From Clostridia bacterium (GTDB lineage Bacteria > Bacillota > Clostridia > TANB77 > CAG-508), in assembly GCA_900754085.1 (NCBI GenBank), contig CAAEBO010000054.1, positions 1 to 46,247 on the forward strand: DNA of 46,247 nt, in the 5' to 3' direction. This document shows, in pieces, positions 34,091 through 41,574 of this stretch. The notes under the pieces were generated by a model that saw only the letters and a list, made by a program, of their open reading frames with translations, made no database searches and was not told the origin of the DNA. The position numbers and the translations under genes were made by a program. Position 1 is the stretch's first letter. Each line of letters starts with the position of its first letter.

Positions 34091-34165
34091 ATGACAGTTG
34101 TAGTTAAAAAAGTTCCAAAATTTTTAAGAGGGTTTGTAAAGTTGATATTTAGAATAAAAGACTAA
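34091..34165 (+). CDS. spoVM: Stage V sporulation protein M (SpoVM)
   Basis: A 24-codon gene behind a perfect ribosome site (AAAAAGGAGGAG). The peptide is an amphipathic helix with the core KKVPKFLRGFVKLIF and an acidic-basic end, KD. Bacillus subtilis SpoVM is 26 aa with a core KLPKFLGGIVRAML. The proline is residue 9 in both, and the KFL, G and V positions align. SpoVM recognises the convex forespore membrane and anchors the coat ATPase SpoIVA. The position between the prkC-rsgA-rpe block and rpmB is the Bacillus position, which makes the call firm despite the size. Confidence 0.85.
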   Translation: MTVVVKKVPKFLRGFVKLIFRIKD

Positions 34166-34191
34166 TACATAAGAAAAAACTAATTAAAATA

Positions 34192-34235
34192 AAAAAGATT
34201 TTCTAACATTTTTTAATGTATAGAAAATCTTTTTG
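34192..34235 (+). terminator. Terminator of spoVM
   Basis: A perfect 14-bp stem (34192-34205 with 34221-34234, core AGATTTTCTA with TAGAAAATCT) has arms starting in an A run and ending in a T run. Confidence 0.85.
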
Positions 34236-34300
34236 CTTGTAATATAAAATTATTGCTAGCATCATATATTTTTAAGACTAGATTTTTTATTTACTTCATG

Positions 34301-34326
34301 AAAAAAGGGTTATTTGACAATAACCC
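34301..34326 (-). terminator. Terminator of rpmB
   Basis: Read on the minus strand, GGGTTATT pairs with AATAACCC around four bases and is followed by six T. Confidence 0.8.
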
Positions 34327-34344
34327 ACAAATAGTATATATAAA

Positions 34345-34542
34345 CTAAGCTCTTTTAACTTTTCCAGAACGTAAACATTTTGCACATACTTTAATTTTCT
34401 TTGGTTGTCCATTTATGATAGTTTTTACAGTTCTTAAATTTGGTTTCCAAGTTCTTGTAGCTCTATTACTAACGTGAGAACGAGTTATGCTAAGTTTGTT
34501 TCCATGAGATAATGTTTTTTCACAAATTGCGCATTTTGCCAT
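34345..34542 (-). CDS. rpmB: 50S ribosomal protein L28
   Basis: A small basic ribosomal protein of 65 aa. The N-terminal MAKCAICEK and late VCAKCLRSGKV give the four-cysteine zinc-binding form of L28 (C-x2-C, C-x2-C). HVSNRATRTWKPNL is the family signature. A strong ribosome site, TAGGAGGTG, precedes the start. It has its own promoter and terminator. Its place beside spoVM and upstream of recG matches Bacillus. Confidence 0.97.
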   Translation of the reverse strand: MAKCAICEKTLSHGNKLSITRSHVSNRATRTWKPNLRTVKTIINGQPKKIKVCAKCLRSGKVKRA

Positions 34543-34573
34543 GATTTATTGCACCTCCTATTAAGATAATAAA

Positions 34574-34601
34574 TTGACTGTTTATAATCTTACCATATAA
34601 T
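34574..34601 (+). promoter_or_regulatory. Candidate promoter of recG
   Basis: TTGACT and TATAAT are separated by 16 bp. A second TATAAT lies at 34637-34642, closer to the gene, without a clear -35. It overlaps the opposite rpmB promoter. Confidence 0.5.
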
Positions 34602-34615
34602 AATAAAAAAAACAA
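34587..34615 (-). promoter_or_regulatory. Candidate promoter of rpmB
   Basis: On the minus strand, TTGTTT and TAAGAT are separated by 17 bp, 45 bp upstream of the start. Confidence 0.45.
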
Positions 34616-34675
34616 GACTTTTTATAAAAAATAGTATATAATGTACAAAATTATACTTCATTTAGGAGGTAAAAG

Positions 34676-36727
34676 ATGTCAGATTTAACTAAAGAAATAC
34701 AATATATAAAAGGTGTTGGACCTAATAGAGTAAAACTTTTAAATAATCTTAATATTTTTACATTAAAAGATTTAATTACATATTATCCAAGAGATTATGA
34801 AGATAGAAGTAAACCAGTAAAAATAGAAGATTTAGAAGATGGGAAAGAAGCACTAATTGCTGCAATTCCTGTTGCAAAGATGAATGAAACAAGAATAAGA
34901 AATAGAAAGATGGTTATATATAAACTTATAGTAGAAGATGAAACAGGAAGAGCAATACTTACTTGGTATAACCAAAGTTATTTAAAGAATAAATTTAAAG
35001 TTGGAGAAATTTATCATTTTTTTGGCAAAGTAAAAAAAATACAAAATAGGATAGAAATGTTATCTCCTGTTTTTGATGAAGAAACTAAAACTAAAAATAC
35101 TGGTAAGATAATACCTATATATCCATTAACATATAACTTATCTCAAAATGTTTTAAGAGGGATAATAGAAAATGCTATTAATTTGGTAAATAACCAATTA
35201 CCAGAAACGTTACCAAAATATATTTTAGATGAATATAAATTATTAGGTACAAATGAAGCGATTAAAAAAATACATTTTCCAGAAAATTTTGAGGAATTTG
35301 AAAAAGCAAGAAAAAGATTAGTTTTTGAGGAATTACTTGGAATGCAACTAGCATTATTAAATTTAAAAAATGCCTATGAAACAGATAATAATGGAATTCA
35401 ATTTAGTAAAAATGTAAAAATGTCAGATGTTATAAATACGCTTCCATTTAAACTAACTAAAGCACAAATAAGAGTTTTAGAAGAAATAGACAAAGACATG
35501 GAAAGTAATAAAAATATGAATAGACTATTGCAAGGAGATGTTGGGTCTGGAAAAACAGCAGTATCTATTATTGCTTCATATAAAGCTGTAAAATGTGGAT
35601 ATCAAGTTGCTATAATGGCACCAACAGCAATTCTTGCAAGTCAACATTTAGAAAGCTTTAAAGAAATGCTAGATAAGTTTGGAATTACATGTGAACTATT
35701 GGTTTCTAGCATAACTAAAAAGAAAAAAGAAGAGATATTAGAAAGATTAAGAAATGGAAAGATAGATATTTTAATTGGAACACATGCACTTTTAGAAGAA
35801 AATGTAATATTTAATAAACTAGGATTAGTAGTAACAGATGAACAACACAGGTTTGGAGTAAAGCAACGTACTACAATTGTAGAAAAAGGTCAAAATCCAG
35901 ATGTATTAGTTATGACTGCAACACCAATACCAAGAACGTTGGCATTAATTTTATATGGAGATTTAGATATATCTATAATAGATGAACTTCCGCCAAACAG
36001 AAAGAAGATAGATACTTTCGCTGTTACTAAAGGTATGGAAGAAAGGGTTAATAATTTTATAAGAAAACAAGTAGATGAAGGAAGACAAGCATACATTGTT
36101 TGCCCTTTAGTAGAAGAAAATGAAGAATTAAATTTAAAATCTGTTACAGAGCTTGCCGAAAAATATAAAAATGAAGTTTTTAAAGAATATAAAGTTGAAT
36201 ACTTACATGGAAAAATGAAAAATAAAGAAAAAGACGAAATTATGGAGCGATTTAAAGAGGGAAAAATAGATATTTTAATTTCTACAACAGTAATAGAAGT
36301 AGGTGTAAATGTTCCAAATGCAAGTTTAATGGTGGTAGAGAATGCAGAAAGGTTTGGACTTGCACAACTTCATCAATTAAGAGGAAGAGTTGGAAGAGGT
36401 GAATATAAATCATATTGTGTTTTAAAATATCAAGGAAATTCGGATGTTATAAGAAAAAGAATGAAAGTTATGACAGATACAAATGATGGTTTTATAATTT
36501 CGGAAAAAGATTTAGAGCTTCGTGGAAGTGGAGAATTTTTTGGAACAAGACAACATGGACTTCCAGAATTTAAAATTGCAAATCTTTTTGAAGATATGCC
36601 AATATTAAAACAAGTTCAGGTTCTGGCTGTAAAAATAACTGAAGAAGATAGAAAATTAGAACTAGATAAGAATAAAGAATTAAGGTTATTAATAGAAGAA
36701 AAATTTAAAAATAGGGTAGAAATATAA
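34676..36727 (+). CDS. recG: ATP-dependent DNA helicase RecG
   Basis: This helicase regresses stalled replication forks and processes branched DNA. The 683 aa have the normal layout. The N-terminal wedge domain includes an OB fold (VEDETGRAILTWYNQSYLKNK region, about 80-130). Walker A, GDVGSGKT, lies near residue 287. The DEAH-type box reads DEQHRFGVKQR, followed by TATPIPRTLAL. The helicase C-terminal domain has STTVIEVGVNVPNAS and QLRGRVGRG, and the RecG-specific ELRGSGEFFGTRQHG is present. AGGAGG precedes the ATG. Monocistronic. Confidence 0.97.
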   Translation: MSDLTKEIQYIKGVGPNRVKLLNNLNIFTLKDLITYYPRDYEDRSKPVKIEDLEDGKEALIAAIPVAKMNETRIRNRKMVIYKLIVEDETGRAILTWYNQSYLKNKFKVGEIYHFFGKVKKIQNRIEMLSPVFDEETKTKNTGKIIPIYPLTYNLSQNVLRGIIENAINLVNNQLPETLPKYILDEYKLLGTNEAIKKIHFPENFEEFEKARKRLVFEELLGMQLALLNLKNAYETDNNGIQFSKNVKMSDVINTLPFKLTKAQIRVLEEIDKDMESNKNMNRLLQGDVGSGKTAVSIIASYKAVKCGYQVAIMAPTAILASQHLESFKEMLDKFGITCELLVSSITKKKKEEILERLRNGKIDILIGTHALLEENVIFNKLGLVVTDEQHRFGVKQRTTIVEKGQNPDVLVMTATPIPRTLALILYGDLDISIIDELPPNRKKIDTFAVTKGMEERVNNFIRKQVDEGRQAYIVCPLVEENEELNLKSVTELAEKYKNEVFKEYKVEYLHGKMKNKEKDEIMERFKEGKIDILISTTVIEVGVNVPNASLMVVENAERFGLAQLHQLRGRVGRGEYKSYCVLKYQGNSDVIRKRMKVMTDTNDGFIISEKDLELRGSGEFFGTRQHGLPEFKIANLFEDMPILKQVQVLAVKITEEDRKLELDKNKELRLLIEEKFKNRVEI

Positions 36728-36801
36728 AATAGTGTATATAACTTTAATAAAAATTTATGATTTTGTAAAAATGTTATTAAACTCAGCAAGGGTTACCTAG
36801 G

Positions 36802-36830
36802 TTTACAAGATTATGTAAATATGGTATAAT
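36802..36830 (+). promoter_or_regulatory. Strong promoter with operator-like palindrome
   Basis: TTTACA and TATAAT are separated by exactly 17 bp. The -35 is the left arm of a perfect inverted repeat, TTTACA-AGATTA-TGTAAA (36802-36819), which would let a dimeric regulator block the promoter. It drives the GC-distinct gene at 36899. Confidence 0.75.
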
Positions 36831-36856
36831 TATAAATGTAAGCAAAGTTTAAATAA

Positions 36857-36873
36857 TCTCAAATTTTTTGAGA
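36857..36873 (+). other. Leader hairpin upstream of the GC-distinct gene
   Basis: TCTCAAA and TTTGAGA pair around a 3-base loop in the untranslated leader, 8 bases before the ribosome site AGAAAGGAG. It may protect the 5' end or modulate translation. Confidence 0.45.
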
Positions 36874-36898
36874 ACACAAAAGAAAGGAGCCAAACAAA

Positions 36899-37525
36899 AT
36901 GGCAAGAGAAAACACAAAAGCAGAAAGATTAGAAGCAAAAAAGAGTCGGTATTCATCAGTATGCATTATAATGCGTGAAATGTATGGCACGAAATTTGGC
37001 TATATGCCGGGGTATATCTTGTTACAAGATGTTATTTATAAACATCTAAAAGACAAAGAAATGCCTGTTGAGGAACTAATTAAATGGGCAATGGACAAAT
37101 TCGTAATGAACTTAGAATATGAAGAAGCACTGGAAGAGATTATGCTAATTGTAACGCAGAACCTTCCAGAAACAAAGGGAGAAGACATCAGCCTTCTGGT
37201 AGATGCATTAAACAGAGCTTCAGATTTCTATAACAAACAAATCATTTATTCTAAGGTTACTGCAGCAGTGAGAGAAATGCACATTCTAAATGCTTTGGAG
37301 AGAGACATTATAAGAATTCTTTTCGAGATAAAAAGAGGCAAAACACTGCAGGAAGCGCTAGAAAAGATAGCAACTGAAGATGTAGACCCACGAAGCAAAC
37401 AACTTACAGATGAGAAATGTCGCAGAAAGCTGGAATTAACAAATGCAATTTTTTGTGCTTTTGGCTCAGATGTAGAAATGTTAGAATTTGCAAGTGCAAT
37501 TGATGTAACAGATATCGACGACTAA
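36899..37525 (+). CDS. Unrecognised 208-aa helical protein with foreign base composition
   Basis: I do not recognise a family. The protein is soluble and almost entirely helical. It has a basic N-terminus (ARENTKAERLEAKKSRY), a central part rich in amphipathic helices (MPVEELIKWAMDKFVMNLEYEEALEEIM region) and an acidic C-terminus ending DVTDIDD. The codons are unlike the neighbours: it uses CTG, CGT, CGG, CGA, CGC, ATC and CCG, which are rare elsewhere. Three hand-counted 60-base lines hold 26, 21 and 22 G+C, against 15 in a recG line. It has a strong promoter, a ribosome site (AAAGGAG) and a strong terminator of its own. High expression or recent acquisition could explain the codon bias. No DNA-binding or enzymatic motif is clear. 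Confidence 0.85.
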   Translation: MARENTKAERLEAKKSRYSSVCIIMREMYGTKFGYMPGYILLQDVIYKHLKDKEMPVEELIKWAMDKFVMNLEYEEALEEIMLIVTQNLPETKGEDISLLVDALNRASDFYNKQIIYSKVTAAVREMHILNALERDIIRILFEIKRGKTLQEALEKIATEDVDPRSKQLTDEKCRRKLELTNAIFCAFGSDVEMLEFASAIDVTDIDD

Positions 37526-37534
37526 ATGACTTTT

Positions 37535-37578
37535 CTAGCCCACATAATATGTTAAATATTATGTGGGCTAGTGTTTTT
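37535..37578 (+). terminator. Very strong terminator of the GC-distinct gene
   Basis: A perfect 16-bp stem (37535-37550 with 37556-37571, core CTAGCCCACA with TGTGGGCTAG) has a 5-base loop and is followed by a T run. Confidence 0.9.
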
Positions 37579-37613
37579 AGAAATTATAAGTTTACTAAAA
37601 TAAAAATAATTTA

Positions 37614-37642
37614 TTGACTTTTATGAAGAAAATAAATAAAAT
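37614..37642 (+). promoter_or_regulatory. Promoter of the small membrane protein pair
   Basis: TTGACT and TAAAAT are separated by 17 bp, 35 bp upstream of the start at 37678. Confidence 0.6.
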
Positions 37643-37677
37643 AAAAGTATAGTAATATAATAAAAGGATGTAAAAAA

Positions 37678-37875
37678 ATGAATGTACAAATTATATTTTC
37701 AATTATAGGAGCATTAATTGCTTTAATTGCAGTTATTTTTATATATAATGCTAGAAAAATTGTAAAAGAAAGATTTAGCTTTGGTGACCAAAACAGTGGT
37801 GTTTTAGTTATTAAAACTATTGGAATGCTTTTATTTTGCATAGGAATGTTAATAATATTTTTTAATTTAACATAA
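37678..37875 (+). CDS. 65-aa two-helix membrane protein
   Basis: A small protein with two hydrophobic helices (residues about 3-23 and 43-63) joined by a basic loop, ARKIVKERFSFGDQ. The second helix begins after NSGVLVIKTIG. It has a modest ribosome site (AAAAGGATG) and its own promoter. The next gene follows after 20 bases, so the two probably work together in the membrane. The function is unknown. Confidence 0.7.
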   Translation: MNVQIIFSIIGALIALIAVIFIYNARKIVKERFSFGDQNSGVLVIKTIGMLLFCIGMLIIFFNLT

Positions 37876-37895
37876 GAAGAGGGAGGAATAAACAA

Positions 37896-38375
37896 ATGAA
37901 ACAATTAAGTTCGATGTTATCTGTGCTTTTTGCAGGATTATTTTGGGTGTTTAGAGTGGTATTAGCATATACATCTGCAACAGGAGTAGACTTAGGATTT
38001 CCAATACAAGATTTTAATATAGAAGTAGTATTACTATTTGTTGTTTTAATATTATTAGTACTTGTTTACAAGAGAAAACTAATAGCAGGTGTAATATACT
38101 TTTTACTATATTTAGGATATTTTGGACCACAATTATTCAATTCAATAATGGAAGTAGCTACATCTACTACAGGAGTAAGTCTTTATACATATGATACAAT
38201 AATTGCATCAGCTATAGGTATAGGTGTTTCTTTATTTGCATTTTTAAACATATTAGTAGATAGAAATAGAGCAGCACATCCAACAGACAAGAAAACAGAT
38301 TGGTTTTATAAAAATGAAGAATATGATAGAAAACTAGACGATAGAGCAGATAAAAATAATTATAGAACTTTATAA
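37896..38375 (+). CDS. Unrecognised 159-aa membrane protein
   Basis: About four membrane helices: residues 5-27, 42-60, 64-84 and 103-125. The soluble, charged C-terminal tail is about 35 residues long and contains DWFYKNEEYDRKLDDRADK. GAGGGAGGA precedes the ATG. It is the second gene of an operon with the 65-aa membrane protein. A REP-like element that can also act as terminator starts 6 bases after its stop. No family was recognised. Confidence 0.75.
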   Translation: MKQLSSMLSVLFAGLFWVFRVVLAYTSATGVDLGFPIQDFNIEVVLLFVVLILLVLVYKRKLIAGVIYFLLYLGYFGPQLFNSIMEVATSTTGVSLYTYDTIIASAIGIGVSLFAFLNILVDRNRAAHPTDKKTDWFYKNEEYDRKLDDRADKNNYRTL

Positions 38376-38381
38376 AAAAAT

Positions 38382-38411
38382 GGGATTTTGGGGACGGACC
38401 TTAAAATCCCC
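38382..38411 (+). repeat. REP-like element, best hairpin, doubles as terminator
   Basis: A 30-base element with outer arms GGGATTTT and AAAATCCC (8 bp, perfect) around the G-rich loop GGGGACGGACCTT. It is followed at once by CTTTTTT, so it can act as a rho-independent terminator for the preceding operon. Related copies lie at 13067 and 43914. Confidence 0.75.
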
Positions 38412-38459
38412 TTTTTTAATAAAATGAAATATGAAAAAGTTTGTTATAATTTTATAAGA

Positions 38460-38490
38460 AAGCGAGCTAATTAGATAGCTTGCTTTTTTA
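38460..38490 (+). terminator. Second hairpin terminator or attenuator
   Basis: AAGCGAGCTA pairs with TAGCTTGCTT (one G-U pair) and is followed by T residues. A TATAAT at about 38442-38447 just upstream could start a transcript that this hairpin would stop, as an attenuator would. Confidence 0.6.
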
Positions 38491-38508
38491 TGTAAAATAG
38501 CATATAAT
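38480..38508 (+). promoter_or_regulatory. Promoter of the 143-aa gene, overlapping the hairpin
   Basis: TTGCTT and TATAAT are separated by 17 bp. The -35 is part of the 3' arm of the terminator hairpin. The transcription start, near 38515, rules out the in-frame TTG at 38512. Confidence 0.6.
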
Positions 38509-38535
38509 ATATTGCGTAAAGTGAGGAGATTTATA

Positions 38536-38967
38536 ATGAATAAAATAAGAAAAGAAGAAGTTCTAGAAAAGATTGCGAATAGCTTAAGTAAAGAAAAAAT
38601 AACGAAAGAAGTTAATTGTTTAACAATAGAAAAAGAAGAGATAGATAACATATTAAAACTTGAAACAATTAGCATTGAGCAAAAAAGAGAAATTATAGAA
38701 AAGGTAAAATTATTACAACTTTTTTCAAATGAATATATTTCATATTTTACAGCACCTACTAGAAATGTAGCTCAAAGACTTTTAATTAGTGCTCATATGA
38801 TTTTTAAAATAAAAAATCAATCTGAATTTGAAAAAGAAATAAAGGAATTAGATACAGCTTTAGAAATATGTAAACAAGTAGTATTACATCCTTATGAATC
38901 AACAGAGAAAAAAATACAACAAGAAATGTATGAACATGAAATTTATAGACAAGGCGGAAGATTTTAA
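38536..38967 (+). CDS. Unrecognised 143-aa helical protein
   Basis: A soluble protein rich in Lys, Glu and Ile with no membrane segment and no known motif. It appears wholly helical. An internal HMIFKIKNQSEFEKEIKEL and the C-terminal YEHEIYRQGGRF are the most distinctive parts. The ATG at 38536 follows GTGAGGAGA, which is better than an in-frame TTG 24 bases earlier that lies at the transcription start. The next gene, rbgA, begins 89 bases downstream. The function is unknown. Confidence 0.75.
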   Translation: MNKIRKEEVLEKIANSLSKEKITKEVNCLTIEKEEIDNILKLETISIEQKREIIEKVKLLQLFSNEYISYFTAPTRNVAQRLLISAHMIFKIKNQSEFEKEIKELDTALEICKQVVLHPYESTEKKIQQEMYEHEIYRQGGRF

Positions 38968-39056
38968 ATTAAAAATAAACAAGAGAAGTTATATAAGTAT
39001 GCAATTAAAAAAATTTCTATATGAATCAAATAAGAAAAGAATGGAAGTGATAAATA

Positions 39057-40016
39057 ATGGATATGTATCGAAAAAGAGAAATGAGAAGAAATAAAAAAAT
39101 GAATAAAGATGAAAAAAGTTTACCATCAACTAATATAAATTGGTATCCTGGTCATATGGCGAAAACTAGAAAACAAATACAAGAAGATTTAAAATTAATA
39201 GACATAGTTGTAGAATTACTAGATAGTAGAATTCCAATATCTAGTAGGAACCCAGACATAAATAATATAATAGAAGGTAAAAAGAGAATAGTTGTATTAA
39301 ATAAAAGTGATTTAGCAGATGAAAAAGAAACGTTAAAGTGGTTGAAATATTTTAAACTAAACAAAATTCCAGCAGTTATTACAGATGCAAATTCAGGAAA
39401 AGGTCTTAAAGAAGTAATACGAAAAGCTGAAGAGATGATGAAAGAAGAGTTGGATAAGAAAGAAGAAAAAGGAAGAATAGGAAGAAGAATTAGACTTATG
39501 ATATTAGGAATACCTAATGTTGGAAAATCATCTTTTATAAATAGACTAGCAAATAAAAAATCATTAGAAGTAGGTAATAAGCCAGGAGTTACAAAAAAGA
39601 AACAATGGATAAAAATAAGTAATAGCATAGAACTACTAGATACTCCAGGTGTGTTATGGCCAAAATTTGAAAATGAAGAAGTAGCATTAAATTTAGCATA
39701 TACTGGAACAATTAAAGATGATGTTCTAGAAAAAACAGAAGTGGCATTTAACTTCTTAAAATATATGTTAAAAAATGAAAGTGATAAATTAGCTAAAAGA
39801 TACAATTTAAAAAAAGAAGAGATATTAAACTTGCTAAAAGATAAAAGTAGAGCAGAAAATGAAACAATATATGATATAATGCTACAAATAGGAAAAACAA
39901 GAGGAGCAGTTGTATCTGGTGGAAATGTAGATGATATAAAAACTGCAAACATAATATTAGAAGATTTTAGAAGTGGAAAGTTAGGAAGAGTAACATTAGA
40001 AAAAGTACAAAAATAA
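39057..40016 (+). CDS. rbgA: Ribosome biogenesis GTPase RbgA (YlqF)
   Basis: This circularly permuted GTPase is needed for late 50S assembly. The 319 aa start with a basic stretch, then the signature NWYPGHMAKTRKQ. The G motifs are in permuted order: VLNKSDL (G4), then GIPNVGKSSFIN (G1), a G2 threonine in KPGVTKKKQW, and LDTPGVLWP (G3). A helical C-terminal domain follows. The start at 39057 has GGAAGTGAT upstream; later in-frame ATGs exist. mrnC, the permease and the U32 peptidase genes follow closely, so this is probably one operon. Confidence 0.95.
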   Translation: MDMYRKREMRRNKKMNKDEKSLPSTNINWYPGHMAKTRKQIQEDLKLIDIVVELLDSRIPISSRNPDINNIIEGKKRIVVLNKSDLADEKETLKWLKYFKLNKIPAVITDANSGKGLKEVIRKAEEMMKEELDKKEEKGRIGRRIRLMILGIPNVGKSSFINRLANKKSLEVGNKPGVTKKKQWIKISNSIELLDTPGVLWPKFENEEVALNLAYTGTIKDDVLEKTEVAFNFLKYMLKNESDKLAKRYNLKKEEILNLLKDKSRAENETIYDIMLQIGKTRGAVVSGGNVDDIKTANIILEDFRSGKLGRVTLEKVQK

Positions 40017-40034
40017 AGACAAAGGAGGTAATAG

Positions 40035-40445
40035 ATGGAGAACATAGCAGAGCCAAAAAGAACAGAAGAAGAAGTTAATTTCTTAAATCCATTAGTTTGG
40101 GCATATGTTGGAGATAGTGTTTATGAATTATTTATTAGAACTAACTTAGTAAATAATTCAAATGAGAAAGTACATAAATTACATATAAATGCAGTAAAAT
40201 TTGTTAAAGCTGCAGGCCAAGCTAAAATATTAAAAGCAATAGAAAAAGAATTAACAGAAGAAGAACAAAATATAGTAAGAAGAACGCGCAATACACAAAA
40301 TCATCATATAGCTAAAAATGCTACACCAGCAGAATATTCATATGCTACAGCATTTGAAGGGCTAGTAGGTTATTTATACCTAAACAAAAGATATGAAAGG
40401 TTAAAATATATATTAAATAGATCTTTAGAGGAAGGAAATAAATAA
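40035..40445 (+). CDS. mrnC: Mini-ribonuclease III
   Basis: This RNase III catalytic domain lacks the double-stranded RNA-binding domain and matures 23S rRNA ends in Bacillus. The 136 aa open with the catalytic helix LVWAYVGDSVYELFIR (acidic site). RRTRNTQNHHIAKNAT and ATAFEGLVGYLYL (second acidic site) follow. It has a strong ribosome site, AAAGGAGG. Its stop is two bases from the next start. In Bacillus it lies next to cysS, and here it follows rbgA, a fellow ribosome-assembly gene. Confidence 0.95.
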   Translation: MENIAEPKRTEEEVNFLNPLVWAYVGDSVYELFIRTNLVNNSNEKVHKLHINAVKFVKAAGQAKILKAIEKELTEEEQNIVRRTRNTQNHHIAKNATPAEYSYATAFEGLVGYLYLNKRYERLKYILNRSLEEGNK

Positions 40446-40446
40446 T

Positions 40447-41547
40447 ATGAACGAAGAAAAGAAAAAATATTATTCGAAAATACTTTTTAAAACAGTAATA
40501 TTAGTATTTACTATAGTCTTATTAGTTCTTGCATACAAACTAGCAAAATTTTATGTACCATTTATAGTAGCTTTTCTAATTGCTACAATGATAGAACCAA
40601 TAATAAAATTTTTTATGAATAAATGTAAGTTAAAAAGAAAGACATCTGCTACTATTTCACTAATATTAGTAGTTGTAATAATAGGGTCATTACTTACGGT
40701 TTTAATTTCAGCTATTATATCAGAGTCAAAAATATTATTAAGCAATTTAAATTCATCAATAGATGGAATATATAATTGGGGAATGGGAATTATAAATAAC
40801 TTTACGAATGGAGAATTTGTTGTTCCAGCAGATTGGATTTCAGCAATTCAAGATTCTTTAGGAAGTATATTAGAAGTTATAAAAAATGCTGTATATGGTT
40901 TTGCAACAGGAATAATAAATTTTGCAGGACAAGTTCCAGGAGCTGTTACATATACAGTAATAACATTACTTGCAATAATATTTATGTGCTATGACAGAGG
41001 ATATGTAAAAAATTTATTAAAAGCACAAATACCTAAAAAATGGATAGAAAAAGCAAATGATATAATTGTAAAATCACTAAATATAATATGGAATTACATA
41101 AAAGCAGAAGCTAAATTATCATTATTATGTTTTATTTTAATTTCTATAGGATTATTTATATTTAATTTATGTGGATTAAATATAGAATATGTTGCGATAA
41201 TGGCAATATTAATAGGCTTTGTAGATTTATTACCATTGTTTGGTGCAGGTTTTATTATGGTTCCTTGGACAATATTATTATTAATTCAAGGTAATGTATC
41301 TGCAGGAATTGCAGTATTTGCACTATGGCTTGCATGGTCTGTTATAAAGCAATTTTTAGAGCCAAAATTTGTAAGCAAACAAATGGGAATGCACCCAATA
41401 TTCACATTAATTGGAATGTATACAGGATTTAAACTATTTGGAGTAATTGGTTTATTATTAGGACCAATAATGTTCTTAGTTATAAGAGAAGTTTTTTCTA
41501 ACAATGTAAACAAAGGTATATTAAAGGACTTTTTCGAATTAGAATAA
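40447..41547 (+). CDS. AI-2E/PerM family permease
   Basis: A 366-aa membrane protein with about seven or eight helices. It belongs to the AI-2E (PerM) family, with the typical long central extracytoplasmic stretch between early and late helices (about 95-150). The family block AILIGFVDLLPLFGAGFIMVPW is broken up by charged turns, and the C-terminal FKLFGVIGLLLGPIMFLV is also present. Bacillus YtvI, a sporulation-linked member, is the nearest known type by general form. The substrate is unknown. It starts two bases after mrnC, so translation is coupled. Confidence 0.85.
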   Translation: MNEEKKKYYSKILFKTVILVFTIVLLVLAYKLAKFYVPFIVAFLIATMIEPIIKFFMNKCKLKRKTSATISLILVVVIIGSLLTVLISAIISESKILLSNLNSSIDGIYNWGMGIINNFTNGEFVVPADWISAIQDSLGSILEVIKNAVYGFATGIINFAGQVPGAVTYTVITLLAIIFMCYDRGYVKNLLKAQIPKKWIEKANDIIVKSLNIIWNYIKAEAKLSLLCFILISIGLFIFNLCGLNIEYVAIMAILIGFVDLLPLFGAGFIMVPWTILLLIQGNVSAGIAVFALWLAWSVIKQFLEPKFVSKQMGMHPIFTLIGMYTGFKLFGVIGLLLGPIMFLVIREVFSNNVNKGILKDFFELE

Positions 41548-41574
41548 AAAGATAAAAAAATAGGAGGAAATATA

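Noticed and set aside
38894..39094. 66-codon frame bridging the 143-aa gene and rbgA
   Set aside because: It starts inside the 143-aa gene with no ribosome site and runs into rbgA. Its sequence is low-complexity lysine-rich.
39152..40045. Long open frame antisense to rbgA (about 297 codons)
   Set aside because: It lies wholly across the convincing rbgA gene. Its hydrophobic Ser/Phe/Leu-rich product is what the complement of Lys/Glu-rich codons gives. The same applies to the frames antisense to the DUF2207-like gene and to prkC.
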